Assembly: GCF_029543245.1 (NCBI RefSeq)
Contig: NZ_JARQWV010000024.1
Coordinates: 18,051 to 82,050, forward strand
Source: Caulobacter endophyticus
GTDB lineage: Bacteria; Pseudomonadota; Alphaproteobacteria; Caulobacterales; Caulobacteraceae
Direction of reading: 5' to 3'
Length of the DNA stretch: 64,000 nucleotides
Below are positions 25,013 to 35,037 of the stretch, piece by piece. Both the position numbers and the translations under genes were made by a program. Every line of letters starts with the position of its first letter. Positions within the stretch are counted from its first letter, which is position 1. Under the pieces are notes generated by a model. It had not been told where the DNA came from, searched no databases, and worked only from the letters and a program-made list of their open reading frames with translations.

Positions 25013-25945
25013 ATGACCTATCCCAAGCCCGACTTCGCCGAGGCCGCGCCTGTCGCGGCTCCTGTGAAGGCCCAGGTTGCGGTCGCCTCGCCGGCAACGG
25101 AGTCGGCGACGGCGGCCGCGCCGGCCGCTCCGAAGATCCCCGGAGCGGCCGGCCTCGGTCGCAAGGCGGGGGCGCTCGCCGCCGCCGTCGTCCCGCCGGT
25201 CCTGACCCTGCTTGTGGTGATGGCGCTGTGGCAGGGGCTTTGCGGAGACTCCTATGAAGGCCTGCCATCGCCCTCGCGGATCTGGCTGGAGTCGAAGGAA
25301 CTGATCGTCGATCCGTTCTACGACCGCGGCGGGGTCGACAAGGGCCTGTTCTGGCACGTGCTGACCAGCCTCAAGCGCGTCGCGGTCGGCTTCTCGATCT
25401 CGGCGGTGGTCGGCGTGGGCCTGGGCGTGCTGATCGGCGCCAACCGCTGGGCGCATCGGGGGCTGGATCCGATCTTCCAGGTGCTGCGCACAGTGCCGCC
25501 CCTGGCCTGGCTGCCGATCTCGCTGGCGGCCTTCCACGAGGCCAACCCCTCGGCCCTGTTCGTGATCTTCGTCACCTCGATCTGGCCGATCATCATCAAC
25601 ACAGCCGTCGGCGTGAGGAACATCCCCGAGGACTATCGCAACGTCGCCCGCGTGCTGCGGCTTTCGCCGATCGAGTACTTCTTCAAGATCCTGCTGCCCT
25701 CGACCACGCCCTACATCTTCACGGGCCTGCGCATCGGGGTGGGGATGAGCTGGCTGGCCATCGTCGCCTCCGAGATGCTGCTGGGCGGCGTCGGCGTCGG
25801 CTTCTTCATCTGGGACCAGTACAACGCCTCGCGCATCTCCGACATCGTCGTGGCCCTGGCGTGGGTGGGCCTGACGGGCTTCGCCCTGGACCGCATCGTC
25901 GCCCTGCTGGGCCGCATCGTCTCCCGCGGCAACGCGGCCGCTTGA
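25013..25945 (+). CDS. nrtB: Nitrate-type ABC transporter permease
   Basis: Inner-membrane channel subunit of the importer, 310 residues. An Ala/Pro-rich cytoplasmic extension of about 45 residues precedes six predicted helices, from PVLTLLVVMALWQGL on. The EAA loop that docks the ATPase is EDYRNVARVLRLSPIEYFFK (about residues 205-224). The block FQVLRTVPPLAWLPISLAAF is typical for NrtB/SsuC/TauC permeases. It begins 13 bp after nrtA with GAGGAGGG-like sequence before the ATG. Confidence 0.93.
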   Translation: MTYPKPDFAEAAPVAAPVKAQVAVASPATESATAAAPAAPKIPGAAGLGRKAGALAAAVVPPVLTLLVVMALWQGLCGDSYEGLPSPSRIWLESKELIVDPFYDRGGVDKGLFWHVLTSLKRVAVGFSISAVVGVGLGVLIGANRWAHRGLDPIFQVLRTVPPLAWLPISLAAFHEANPSALFVIFVTSIWPIIINTAVGVRNIPEDYRNVARVLRLSPIEYFFKILLPSTTPYIFTGLRIGVGMSWLAIVASEMLLGGVGVGFFIWDQYNASRISDIVVALAWVGLTGFALDRIVALLGRIVSRGNAAA

Positions 25946-25959
25946 GAAGGACAACCATC

Positions 25960-26745
25960 ATGGGCAAGGCCTATCTCTCCATCGAGAACCTGGGCGTCAC
26001 CTTCGGGCATGGCGCGGGCGCTTCCGAAGTGCTGCGCGGCGTCGAGCTTCAGGTGGCCAAGGGCGAGTTCGTCTCGATCATCGGCCATTCGGGCTGCGGC
26101 AAGTCCACCCTGCTGAACGTGGTGGCGGGCCTCGTGCCAGCCAGCACCGGGGCGGTGATCCTCGACCGCGAGGCTGTCAGCGCGCCGGGGCCCGAGCGGG
26201 CGGTGGTGTTCCAGAACCACTCGCTGCTGCCGTGGCTGTCGGTGCGCGAGAACGTGCAGCTGGCGGTCGACAAGGTGTTCGCCGGCAAGAAATCCGCCGC
26301 CGAGCGCCGCGACTGGACGCTGCACAACCTCGACCTCGTCAAGATGACCCACGCCATCGACAAGCGGCCGTCCGAGATCTCCGGCGGCATGAAGCAGCGG
26401 GTCGGCATCGCCCGGGCGCTGGCCATGCAGCCCAAGGTGCTGCTGCTGGACGAGCCGTTCGGGGCGCTGGACGCCCTGACCCGCGCCCACCTTCAGGACA
26501 GCGTGATGGAGATCCAGGCAGGCCTCAACAACACCGTCCTGATGGTCACCCACGACGTCGACGAGGCGGTGCTGCTGTCGGACCGCATCGTGATGATGAC
26601 CAACGGTCCGCGCGCCACGATCGGCGAGGTGCGGCCGGTGGATCTGGCCAGGCCGCGCGACCGCCTGGCGGTGGCGGAGGACGCCTCATACGTCCACGCC
26701 CGGGCGGCGGTGATCGAGTTCCTCTACGCTAGAAAGGCGGCCTAG
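25960..26745 (+). CDS. nrtD: Nitrate-type ABC transporter ATP-binding protein
   Basis: Energises the importer. In 261 residues it has Walker A GHSGCGKST (about 42-50), Q-loop VVFQNHSLLPWL, signature SGGMKQRVGIARAL, Walker B VLLLDEPFG and the switch histidine in MVTHDVDEAV. It is a single ABC domain of NrtD type, not the NrtC fusion with a binding domain. ATG 25960 follows AGAAGGA. Its stop overlaps that of the convergent GntR gene by 4 bp inside the palindrome CCTAGG, leaving no room for an intergenic terminator. Confidence 0.93.
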   Translation: MGKAYLSIENLGVTFGHGAGASEVLRGVELQVAKGEFVSIIGHSGCGKSTLLNVVAGLVPASTGAVILDREAVSAPGPERAVVFQNHSLLPWLSVRENVQLAVDKVFAGKKSAAERRDWTLHNLDLVKMTHAIDKRPSEISGGMKQRVGIARALAMQPKVLLLDEPFGALDALTRAHLQDSVMEIQAGLNNTVLMVTHDVDEAVLLSDRIVMMTNGPRATIGEVRPVDLARPRDRLAVAEDASYVHARAAVIEFLYARKAA

Positions 26746-27383
26746 GCGGCAAGCTGCTGGCGCAGGTCGGCCAGCGTGCCCTCGATGTGCTCGGCGATCA
26801 GCGCCTCGACCAGCGCAGCGTCGCCGGCCTTCCATGCGTTGAGGATGATGCGGTGTTCGCGGCTGGCGCGTTCGTTGCGGCCCAGCGGCTCCAGGTGGAT
26901 GCGCACATAGCGTTCCGACAGGATCTGCAAGCGCTCGACGAGTTGGCTGGTGATGTGTCCGCCGGGACGGACCAGGGCCATGTGGAAGGCGCGGTTGCAG
27001 GTCACGTGGTCGCCGTCGGGCTTGCCCAGCTCGGCTTCCAGCGCCGCCAGCGCGGTCTCGGCCCAGGCATGGTCTTCGGGGCCTGCCTTCAGGGCGGCCT
27101 CGGCCGCCGCGCCGGGCTCCAGCTTCAGGCGCAGGGCGAAGACCTCGCTGGCCTCCTCGGTCGAGGCCTGGCGCACCACGTAGCCCTTGTTGGGGTAGGA
27201 GCTCAGCAGGCCGTCCTTTTCCAGCCGGCTCAAGGCCTCGCGCAGCGGGATCTTCGAGACGCCCAGCTCGGCGGCGATGGTGTCCTGCCGCACCGCCGTT
27301 CCCGGCGGCATGTCGCCCGTGAGGATTCTCCGTCGCACGATCTCGTAGGTCTGGTCGGACAGAGTGCGGACGACAATACTCAT
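26742..27383 (-). CDS. GntR family transcriptional regulator (FCD/FadR subfamily)
   Basis: A 213-residue regulator: winged helix at residues 8-70 (YEIVRRRILTGDMPPGTAVR, then LGVSKIPLREALSRLEKDGL) and an all-helical FCD ligand domain with histidines in FHMAL and SREH and in AEHIEG, which usually bind a metal and a carboxylic acid. It is divergent from the M24 peptidase gene, with 183 bp between, so it most probably controls that gene and itself. It does not share orientation with the nitrate operon. Confidence 0.92.
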   Translation of the reverse strand: MSIVVRTLSDQTYEIVRRRILTGDMPPGTAVRQDTIAAELGVSKIPLREALSRLEKDGLLSSYPNKGYVVRQASTEEASEVFALRLKLEPGAAAEAALKAGPEDHAWAETALAALEAELGKPDGDHVTCNRAFHMALVRPGGHITSQLVERLQILSERYVRIHLEPLGRNERASREHRIILNAWKAGDAALVEALIAEHIEGTLADLRQQLAA

Positions 27384-27566
27384 GCGCTGTGAACTGGGCC
27401 CCTGATCGACGCCCCCGCGTCGAGAAGGTCCATATAGCAGAATATCGGACGATCCGGATTAAAACCTCGGTCATGTTCGGGCCGCGGAACGCGGGCGAAT
27501 CCGCCGATCCTGTATCCGACATCGACCGGCGCGCGCCGGTCGTCACGGAATGACGAGGAACACCAC

Positions 27567-28775
27567 ATGACCCTGGGCGTGGGCGGATCGACCATGGCCG
27601 CCGAGCTGGCCGGCCTCTCGCCGCGCGCCGGCCGGCCGCCGGCCATCGGCGCGGCCGAGTACGCGGCGCGTCTGGAGAAGGCGAGGAGGCTGACCCGCGC
27701 CCTTGGCGCAGACGCCCTGCTGATCGGGGCCGGCGCCTCGCTGCGCTATTTCACCGGCGTGCCGTGGGGGGCGACCGAGCGCCTGGTCGCGCTGCTGCTG
27801 CCGGTGACCGGCGCGCCGGTGATGATCTGCCCCGCCTTCGAGCTGGGCTCGCTGCAGGCCGATCTGAAGGTCGAGGTCGAGATCCGCCTCTGGCAGGAGC
27901 ACGAGAGCCCCGCCGCCCTGGTCGGCCGGTCGCTGGCGGAGCTGGGCGCCGATGTGCTGGCCCTCGACCCGGCTGCGCCTTTCTCGCTGTTCTCGGCCCT
28001 GCGCGAGACCGCGCCGTCGCTGTCGGTGAAGGACGCAGGGGCGGTGGTCGACGGTTGCCGGGGCGTGAAGTCGCAGGCTGAGTTGGCCCTGCTGCGCTAC
28101 GCCAAGGCGATCACGCTGGACGTTCATCGCCGCGCCGGCGCGGTGCTGGCCCCTGGCGTGCGGGCCAGCGAGGTCAAGCGCTTCATCGACGAGGCCCACC
28201 GCGCGGCCAGCGGCGGCGGCTCGACCTTCTGCGCCGTGCAGTTCGGCGAGGCCACGGCCTATCCCCACGGCCTGCCGGGCGACCAGGAACTGGCCGACGG
28301 CGACCTGGTGCTGATCGACACCGGCTGCCAGGTCGAGGGATACCAGGCCGACATCACCCGCACCTATGTGTTCGGAACGCCGTCGGCCGAGCATCGCCGG
28401 ATTTGGGAGATCGAGCACGAGGCGCAAGCCGCCGCCTTCGCCGCCGTCCGTCCGGGCTTGCCGTGCGAGACCATCGACGCCGTCGCCCGCCAGGTGCTGG
28501 AGCGCCACGGCCTGGGTCCCGACTACGCCCTGCCGGGCCTGCCGCACCGCACCGGCCACGGCATCGGCCTGTCGATCCACGAGGGGCCCTACCTCGTGCG
28601 CGGCGACGCCACGCCGCTGGCCCCGGGCATGTGCTTTTCCAACGAGCCGATGATCGTGATCCCCGGCCGCTTCGGCGTGCGGCTGGAGGACCACATGTAC
28701 GTCACGGAAACCGGCGCGGCCTGGTTCACGCCGCCGTCGCCCTCGATCGACGATCCGTTCGGGCTGAAGGGGTAG
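27567..28775 (+). CDS. M24 family metallopeptidase (Xaa-Pro aminopeptidase/prolidase-like)
   Basis: Removes N-terminal residues before proline or splits X-Pro dipeptides. The 402-residue protein has an N-terminal creatinase-like domain and a pita-bread catalytic domain with all five metal ligands: Asp in LIDTGC, Asp in ADITRTYV, His in HRTGHGIGLSIHEGP, Glu in FSNEPMI and Glu in RLEDHMYV. The cytoplasm is its likely place (no signal peptide). ATG 27567 is followed closely by another Met at codon 10. Probably controlled by the divergent GntR regulator. The palindrome ATCCGGAT at 27452-27459 in the shared promoter is a candidate operator, not shown. Confidence 0.9.
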   Translation: MTLGVGGSTMAAELAGLSPRAGRPPAIGAAEYAARLEKARRLTRALGADALLIGAGASLRYFTGVPWGATERLVALLLPVTGAPVMICPAFELGSLQADLKVEVEIRLWQEHESPAALVGRSLAELGADVLALDPAAPFSLFSALRETAPSLSVKDAGAVVDGCRGVKSQAELALLRYAKAITLDVHRRAGAVLAPGVRASEVKRFIDEAHRAASGGGSTFCAVQFGEATAYPHGLPGDQELADGDLVLIDTGCQVEGYQADITRTYVFGTPSAEHRRIWEIEHEAQAAAFAAVRPGLPCETIDAVARQVLERHGLGPDYALPGLPHRTGHGIGLSIHEGPYLVRGDATPLAPGMCFSNEPMIVIPGRFGVRLEDHMYVTETGAAWFTPPSPSIDDPFGLKG

Positions 28776-28785
28776 GCCACAGATC

Positions 28786-28952
28786 CTCCCCCCGAAGGGG
28801 GAGGTGGCCCGAAGGGCCGGAGGGGGAAGTATCTGATGAGGTCAGTTCATCCGCCGACGCCGCAGTCCCTTCCCCCGCAGTCGGCGGAGTTTATCCTCGG
28901 GCCGGCCTTTGGCCGTACCCCGGGGGCGACAGCTCCCCCTTCAGGGGGAGCA
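28786..28952. repeat. Family D repeats (CCTCCCCCCGAAGGGGGAGG)
   Basis: The 187-bp gap between convergent peptidase genes holds CCTCCCCCCGAAGGGGGAGG followed by TGGCCCGAAGGGCCGGAGG (28786-28827) and an inverted, degraded partner near 28872-28952 (CTTCCCCCGCAGTCGGC ... CTCCCCCTTCAGGGGGAG). The same motifs come back in 63720-63990. Confidence 0.75.
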
Positions 28953-28962
28953 CCCTTCTATC

Positions 28963-30477
<1,515 letters not shown>

Positions 30478-30550
30478 GGAAGAGGTGTGGCCCTTGCGGA
30501 TGAAGCGAGGCCTTCGCTTACACCCGCCTTGGGGCGAAGACGAGGCGCAG

Positions 30551-30751
30551 CTAGAAGCGCCGCCGCTTCAGGGAGGCGAAGGCGTCCAGCATCACCGCGG
30601 CCAGGTGGCTCTGGTTGCGGGCGAAGGTCGGGTCCTCGGCCTGGCCGGACAGCTGCATGCCGTCGGGACGGGTGACGCTCCAGGTGCAGCGGCCGGCGGC
30701 GATGTCGAGTTCGACCTGGCAGTCGGAGGCGGGCGGGGCGGCGGTCAGCAT
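30551..30751 (-). CDS. Small hypothetical protein
   Basis: A 66-residue soluble protein, MLTAAPPASDCQ to SLKRRRF, with AGGAGA 6 nt upstream of its ATG, which argues for translation. It has two cysteines (Cys11 and Cys22), a beta-rich middle (TWSVTRPDGMQLSG) and a C-terminal helix. I do not recognise a family. It is followed by the M49-like peptidase gene 74 bp further on, in the same direction, and preceded by the sensor kinase gene. Confidence 0.6.
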   Translation of the reverse strand: MLTAAPPASDCQVELDIAAGRCTWSVTRPDGMQLSGQAEDPTFARNQSHLAAVMLDAFASLKRRRF

Positions 30752-30843
30752 GGAAAATCTCCTGGCCGGGAAGGCGTGATCAACACCCTACGGCTGGCGT
30801 GCAGCGCCCTGATGGACCCCGTGTGGAGATTTCGTGCAGACGC

Positions 30844-32436
30844 TCAGGCCGTCGGCAGCGACAGGGTAAAGCGCGCGCCGCCATGGTCGGCGACATAGGC
30901 TGCGTCGCCGCCATGGGCGCGGGCCAGCGAGCGGGCGATCGACAGGCCAAGGCCGGTCCCGCCTTCGGCCCGGCGCGTGGTGAAGAACGGCTCGAACAGT
31001 CGGGCGGCGTCGGCCTGCGGCACCCCCGGTCCGTCGTCGGCGACCACCAGAACGACGGTCCGGCCGCGATCATGACCGCTGATCGCCACCTTGCCGGCGC
31101 CGGCCTGACGGCTGTTCTCGACCAGCACGGTCAGCACGGTTTCGATCATGGCCAGCGGGGCTGCGACCGGCGGCAGGTCGGCGGGCAGGTTTGTGGTCAC
31201 CGCGAAGACGGGCGTCGACAGGGCCGCGGCCACGGTCTTGGCGGCGGCGGCGGGGGCTGCGGCGACCCCGGCCTCGGGCGTGGCCATGTCGGCGCGGGCC
31301 AGTTCCAGGAGCCGCCCGACCAGGGCCGACAGCCGGGCGTTGTCGGCGGCGATGTTCGCGAGAAAGCGCTCGCGCTCGGCCTGGCTCATGGTGGGGTAAT
31401 GGTCCTGCAGCAGCTCGATGGCGCCGCGCACCCCGGCCAGCGGCGTCTTGAACTCGTGGCTCAGCGCGGCGGCGAAGTCGCGCAGATAGCGCGAGCGCCT
31501 GTCGATCGCTGCGGACATGGCCCGGAAGTCGTCGTACAGCGCCTGAATCTCGACGGCGGCGGTGCGCGGGGTCTCGGGCGGTTCGCCCCGGCCGGTAGCC
31601 ATGGCCCGGGTGGCCGCGCTGAGCTGCTCGATCGGCCGGGTCACCCCGCGCGAGACCAGGCCCGCAAGGCCGAACAGCACCACCAGTATGACGCCGGCGC
31701 CCAGCAGCAGCTTGCCGCGATCCTCGTGCAGGCCCTTGAACAGGCCGCGCGGCGAACGCGACAGCAGCAGCACCCCCACCGTCCTGCCGCCGACCTCGAC
31801 GGGGCGGGCGTGGTGCAGGCGCACGGCCGAGGCCCGGCTGAACAGCTCCCAGATCGAGCGCTGGCGGTACTGGCCGTTGCGGCGCAGCACGGTCTCGGGC
31901 CGACCCGCCAGGGCCTCGCGCACCTCGGGCAGGGCCGACAGGTCGCCGCCCGCGCCCAGGCCGCGCACCACGCGTCCTTGCGCGTCGGTCAGGACGATGG
32001 CGGCCAGGGTGCTGCGGGTGGTGTCGGCGAAGATGTGGTCCAGGCGGGCGGCGGCGGCGGCGGCCTCCGCCTGCGGCGGTGTCGCGCTCGGCGCGGGGGA
32101 CGGGCGCTCGGGCAGGATCCGGGCGGCCGACAGGTCGATGCTCGGACGCTCGGGGCGATAGTAGTAGGGATTCTCGGGATCCGGGCGCAGCGCCGGGGCG
32201 GGCGGCGGCGCGCCAGGCCACAGGGCTGCGGCGGTGGCGGCCAGGGCCGCGCCCTGGGCGGCCAGCTCGGCCTCGGTCTGGCGCACCAGGGTGTTCTCGT
32301 AGCTGCGCAGGAACACCCCGCCGATCGCCGGCATGCAGGCGGCGAACAGCAGCACCGCCAGCAGGATGCTGCGCAGTCGCAGCGCCGGCCAGCGCCGCTT
32401 GATCGCGTCCTTGAAGCTCGTGAGCGCGGTGATCAC
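30844..32436 (-). CDS. Two-component sensor histidine kinase (CreC-like)
   Basis: Inner-membrane kinase of 530 residues. One membrane helix near residues 22-42, a periplasmic region of about 190 residues that includes a proline/alanine-rich insert (about 75-125), a second helix (LLLGAGVILVVLFGLAG), HAMP, then the H-box LSHEFKTPLAGVRGAI and ATPase motifs VLVENSRQAGAG, DDGPGVP and GGTGLGLSIAR. The conserved region resembles CreC and ChvG-like kinases. It starts with GTG at 32436, overlapping the response regulator stop (GTGA). The signal is unknown. Confidence 0.93.
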   Translation of the reverse strand: MITALTSFKDAIKRRWPALRLRSILLAVLLFAACMPAIGGVFLRSYENTLVRQTEAELAAQGAALAATAAALWPGAPPPAPALRPDPENPYYYRPERPSIDLSAARILPERPSPAPSATPPQAEAAAAAARLDHIFADTTRSTLAAIVLTDAQGRVVRGLGAGGDLSALPEVREALAGRPETVLRRNGQYRQRSIWELFSRASAVRLHHARPVEVGGRTVGVLLLSRSPRGLFKGLHEDRGKLLLGAGVILVVLFGLAGLVSRGVTRPIEQLSAATRAMATGRGEPPETPRTAAVEIQALYDDFRAMSAAIDRRSRYLRDFAAALSHEFKTPLAGVRGAIELLQDHYPTMSQAERERFLANIAADNARLSALVGRLLELARADMATPEAGVAAAPAAAAKTVAAALSTPVFAVTTNLPADLPPVAAPLAMIETVLTVLVENSRQAGAGKVAISGHDRGRTVVLVVADDGPGVPQADAARLFEPFFTTRRAEGGTGLGLSIARSLARAHGGDAAYVADHGGARFTLSLPTA

Positions 32437-33158
32437 GCCCCGGCGCTCTCGCCGGAGCCCTGGCCCGATCCCTGACAGGGACCCAGGCGATAGCCGATGC
32501 CCGGCTTGGTCTCGACGACGTCGGCGCCGCCCAGCTTGGCGAACTTGGCCCGCAGGTTGCGCACGTGGCTGTCGATGGTGCGGTCGGTCAGGGCGAAGCC
32601 CGGGCCGCGCAGACGGTCAATGATGGCGTCGCGGGTAAAGACGCGGCGCGGAGCGCTGGCCAGGGTCCAGAGGATGCCGAACTCGGTGACGGTCAGCGTC
32701 GCCTCGTCGCCGCCCCAGGCCGCTCGCCAGGCGTCGGCCTCGAGGCTGAGGCGGCCGTGGCTGAGCAGCTTGGGCTCCTCGACCGACGCGGCGGCGCCGG
32801 CGCGGCGCAGGATCGCGCTGACCCTCGCCGTCACCTCGCGCGGGCTGAACGGCTTGACCACGTAGTCGTCGGCGCCCAGCTCGATGCCCAGCACCCGGTC
32901 GATCTCGTCGTCGCGTGACGACAGCAGCAGCACCGGCAGCTGGCCCTCGGCGCGGATGCGGCGGCAGACGTCCAGGCCGTTCAGACGCGGCATGTTGATA
33001 TCCAGCACCACCAAGGCCGGCTTGTGGGCGGCGATCGCCTCCAGCGCCGCCTCGCCGTCGGCGGCCTCGACCGTGGCGTAGCCGGCCTTGCCCAGGGCGA
33101 AGGCCAGAAGCTCGCGGATATGCGGCTCGTCGTCGACGATCAGGATCGGCTGAGTCAT
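32433..33158 (-). CDS. OmpR-family response regulator (CreB-like)
   Basis: Partner of the kinase that follows it. 241 residues: receiver domain with the acid pair in LIVDDEPHIRELL, phospho-acceptor Asp in LVVLDINMPRLNG (about residue 53), Lys in VVKPFSPRE; then a winged-helix DNA-binding domain (LTVTEFGILWTLASAPRRVF, TIDSHVRNLRAKF). A Gly/Ser-rich tail GQGSGESAGA is unusual. ATG 33158 gives the standard MTQPILIVDDE start; a longer frame to 33203 adds 15 residues without a ribosome site. Confidence 0.94.
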   Translation of the reverse strand: MTQPILIVDDEPHIRELLAFALGKAGYATVEAADGEAALEAIAAHKPALVVLDINMPRLNGLDVCRRIRAEGQLPVLLLSSRDDEIDRVLGIELGADDYVVKPFSPREVTARVSAILRRAGAAASVEEPKLLSHGRLSLEADAWRAAWGGDEATLTVTEFGILWTLASAPRRVFTRDAIIDRLRGPGFALTDRTIDSHVRNLRAKFAKLGGADVVETKPGIGYRLGPCQGSGQGSGESAGA

Positions 33159-33258
33159 GGCGCAGATGTTCCGCTTGCGACGCCTCGGGTCAACGGCGGG
33201 CATAGGCGCACGTCGTGCAGAGCCTGCGGGCCGCGCCGTGCAGATCCCGTGCAGACGT

Positions 33259-33288
33259 AAAAAAGGGCGGCGCGAGATCGCGCCGCCC
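33259..33288 (-). terminator. Terminator of the hsp20 gene
   Basis: On the minus strand GGGCGGCGCGA pairs with TCGCGCCGCCC (33265-33288) around a two-base loop and is followed by six T's (33259-33264). It is 49 bp past the hsp20 stop and just upstream of the response regulator operon. Confidence 0.85.
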
Positions 33289-33336
33289 GAAAGTCGGAGG
33301 GGAAGTCAGAGAGAGAAAAAAACGGTCGGTCGCGGT

Positions 33337-33795
33337 TTAAGCGGCCTTTTCGCCTTCGATCACGGCGGTGTCGGCGCCGGTGCTGATCGGGATGGTGCGG
33401 GGCTTGAGGGCTTCCGGCAGCTCACGCTTCAGCGAGATGGTCAGCAGGCCGTCGGCCAGGGCCGCGTCGGTCACCACCACGTAGTCGGCCAGCTGGAAGC
33501 GGCGGTCGAAATTGCGCTCGGCGAGGCCGCGATGCAGGTAGCGCTTGGTCTCGTCGTTGGCCGCCTTGCGGCCCGAGACGGTCAGCAGGCCTTCCTTGGC
33601 CTCGATCGACAGCTCTTCCGGCTTGAAGCCGGCGACGGCGATCTCGATGCGGTAGGAATTCTCGTCGGTGCGCTCGATGTTGTAGGGCGGATAGCCGGAG
33701 GCGGCTTCGGTCTTGGCGGCGGCGTCGAGTTGCGCGGCCAGGCGGTCGAAGCCGACGAGCGAGCGGTACAGGGGCGACAGGTCGATAGTACGCAT
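33337..33795 (-). CDS. Small heat-shock protein Hsp20 (IbpA type)
   Basis: Holds unfolded proteins in a refoldable state during heat stress. The 152-residue protein begins MRTIDLSPLYRSLVGFDRLA like rhizobial class A small heat-shock proteins, has an alpha-crystallin domain (YPPYNIERTDENSYRIEIAV through ADGLLTISLKRELPE) and an IPI-type C-terminal motif (RTIPIS) that docks dimers into oligomers. The 5' leader carries a ROSE-like element, and a strong terminator follows, so the gene is a single unit controlled by temperature. Confidence 0.95.
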   Translation of the reverse strand: MRTIDLSPLYRSLVGFDRLAAQLDAAAKTEAASGYPPYNIERTDENSYRIEIAVAGFKPEELSIEAKEGLLTVSGRKAANDETKRYLHRGLAERNFDRRFQLADYVVVTDAALADGLLTISLKRELPEALKPRTIPISTGADTAVIEGEKAA

Positions 33796-33870
33796 AAGTG
33801 TAGAACCTTCTCTTCAAGCAAGGTTGCAGTCATGTTCGAACCTTCGACGACCCGACTTCGGCGTCGTCTG
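33796..33870 (-). promoter_or_regulatory. ROSE-like RNA thermometer in the hsp20 leader
   Basis: On the minus strand, the last hairpin before the ATG is AACCTTGCT-TGAA-GAGAAGGTT (33804-33825). It contains the UUGCU motif of ROSE elements opposite the Shine-Dalgarno AGAAGG, with weak and mismatched pairs (including a G opposite G) in the middle, so that it should melt on warming; SD to ATG distance is 10 nt. A second hairpin GACGAC...GTCGTC lies upstream at 33846-33868. ROSE elements control class A small heat-shock genes in alphaproteobacteria. The gap to 34080 holds nothing else that I see. Confidence 0.6.
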
Positions 33871-34080
33871 TGATCCGGAAGGCCCGGCTGGCCAGCGCCT
33901 TCGGTTGAATAGTTGGGAGGTCGTTTTTCGACTTCAAGGGGTGCGGCGTTTTTGAATGCAGCCGGCGTCGGTCATCGCCTGGGCAAGGTGGGCGGGCGAG
34001 GGGGCGGACGGGCCGGAATCGCTTGATCGGCCGCCACCCAAGGTTAAGGTCCGTCACCTCGACGACGACGGAGACACACC

Positions 34081-34923
34081 ATGCCCGCCCGCCGCCACCT
34101 GCTGATCCTGGCCGCCGCCGCGGCCCTTGTTCCCACCACCGGCGCCCTGGCCGCCGACGCCGCCCTGAAGGCGGCCGTCGCCTCGCCCGACCGCACGCCG
34201 GCCAGCGTCGCCCGCGACGGCGCCCGCCATCCCTACGAGAGCCTGGCGTTCTGGGGGCTCAAGCCCGGCCAGACCGTGATCGAGGTCTCGCCCGGCGGCG
34301 GCTACTGGACCGAGATCCTCGCGCCCTACGCCAAGGCCACCAAGGGAACCTACGTCGCCGGCGTCGCCGACCTGGCCAACCCCAAGCTGTCGGAAGGCGC
34401 CCGCAAGGGCCGGGCGGCCTTCGAGGCCCGCTTCGCCGACGAGGCCAAGTACGGCAAGGTCAAGTTCGTCGACTTCGGCCCGGTCGCCGCGCCGCTGGGC
34501 GCGCCGGGCTCGGCCGATCTGGTGCTGACCGCCCGCAACGTCCACAACTGGACGGTCCAGCCCGGCACGGCCGACAAGCTGTTCGCCGATTTCTTCGCCG
34601 TGCTGAAGCCGGGCGGCGTTCTGGCCGTCGAGGAGCATCGCGCCGATCCCGCCGACGAGAAGAGCGCGGGCGCCAACGGCTATCTGTCGACCGCGACCGT
34701 CGTGGCGCTTGCCGAGAAGGCCGGCTTCAAGCTGGACGCCAAGTCCGAGGTCAACGCCAACCCGAAGGACACCAAGGACCACCCCTTCGGCGTCTGGACC
34801 CTGCCGCCCGTCCGTCAGAGCGCGCCGTCGGGCCAGCCGGCCGACCCGAACTTCGATCGCGCCAAGTACGACGCCATCGGCGAGAGCGACCGTATGACCC
34901 TGCGCTTCAAGAAGCCGGCGTGA
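34081..34923 (+). CDS. Exported methyltransferase-fold protein (COG4798), copy 1
   Basis: A 280-residue protein with a Sec-type signal peptide (LLILAAAAALVPTTGALAAD) followed by a class I methyltransferase fold: VIEVSPGGGYWTEILAPY holds the SAM-loop (ExxPGGG, about residues 62-79), and the later blocks are DLVLTARNVHNWTV and LKPGGVLAVEEHRADP. Conserved end DHPFGVWTLPP and KYDAIGESDRMTLRFKKP. The family is recorded as predicted methyltransferase with a signal sequence; SAM is not expected in the periplasm, so its real chemistry is open. A paralogue lies 114 bp downstream. Confidence 0.85.
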   Translation: MPARRHLLILAAAAALVPTTGALAADAALKAAVASPDRTPASVARDGARHPYESLAFWGLKPGQTVIEVSPGGGYWTEILAPYAKATKGTYVAGVADLANPKLSEGARKGRAAFEARFADEAKYGKVKFVDFGPVAAPLGAPGSADLVLTARNVHNWTVQPGTADKLFADFFAVLKPGGVLAVEEHRADPADEKSAGANGYLSTATVVALAEKAGFKLDAKSEVNANPKDTKDHPFGVWTLPPVRQSAPSGQPADPNFDRAKYDAIGESDRMTLRFKKPA

Positions 34924-35037
34924 GGTCGCTTCGGGGGAAGCGCCACGGGCGTGTTTGGGGCCCTAGGGCCGCGCTTCGCGGGCGTGTTTTGAACAAGGTC
35001 GCGGTCTAGGCTGGGATCCATGCGTAACGGGGGATCG

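Noticed and set aside
27452..27459. ATCCGGAT palindrome as GntR operator
   Set aside because: Too short to stand alone as an operator; kept only as a remark in the M24 peptidase entry.
28776..28962. Possible small RNA gene between the two peptidase genes
   Set aside because: All structure is explained by family D repeats seen elsewhere in the window; no promoter seen.
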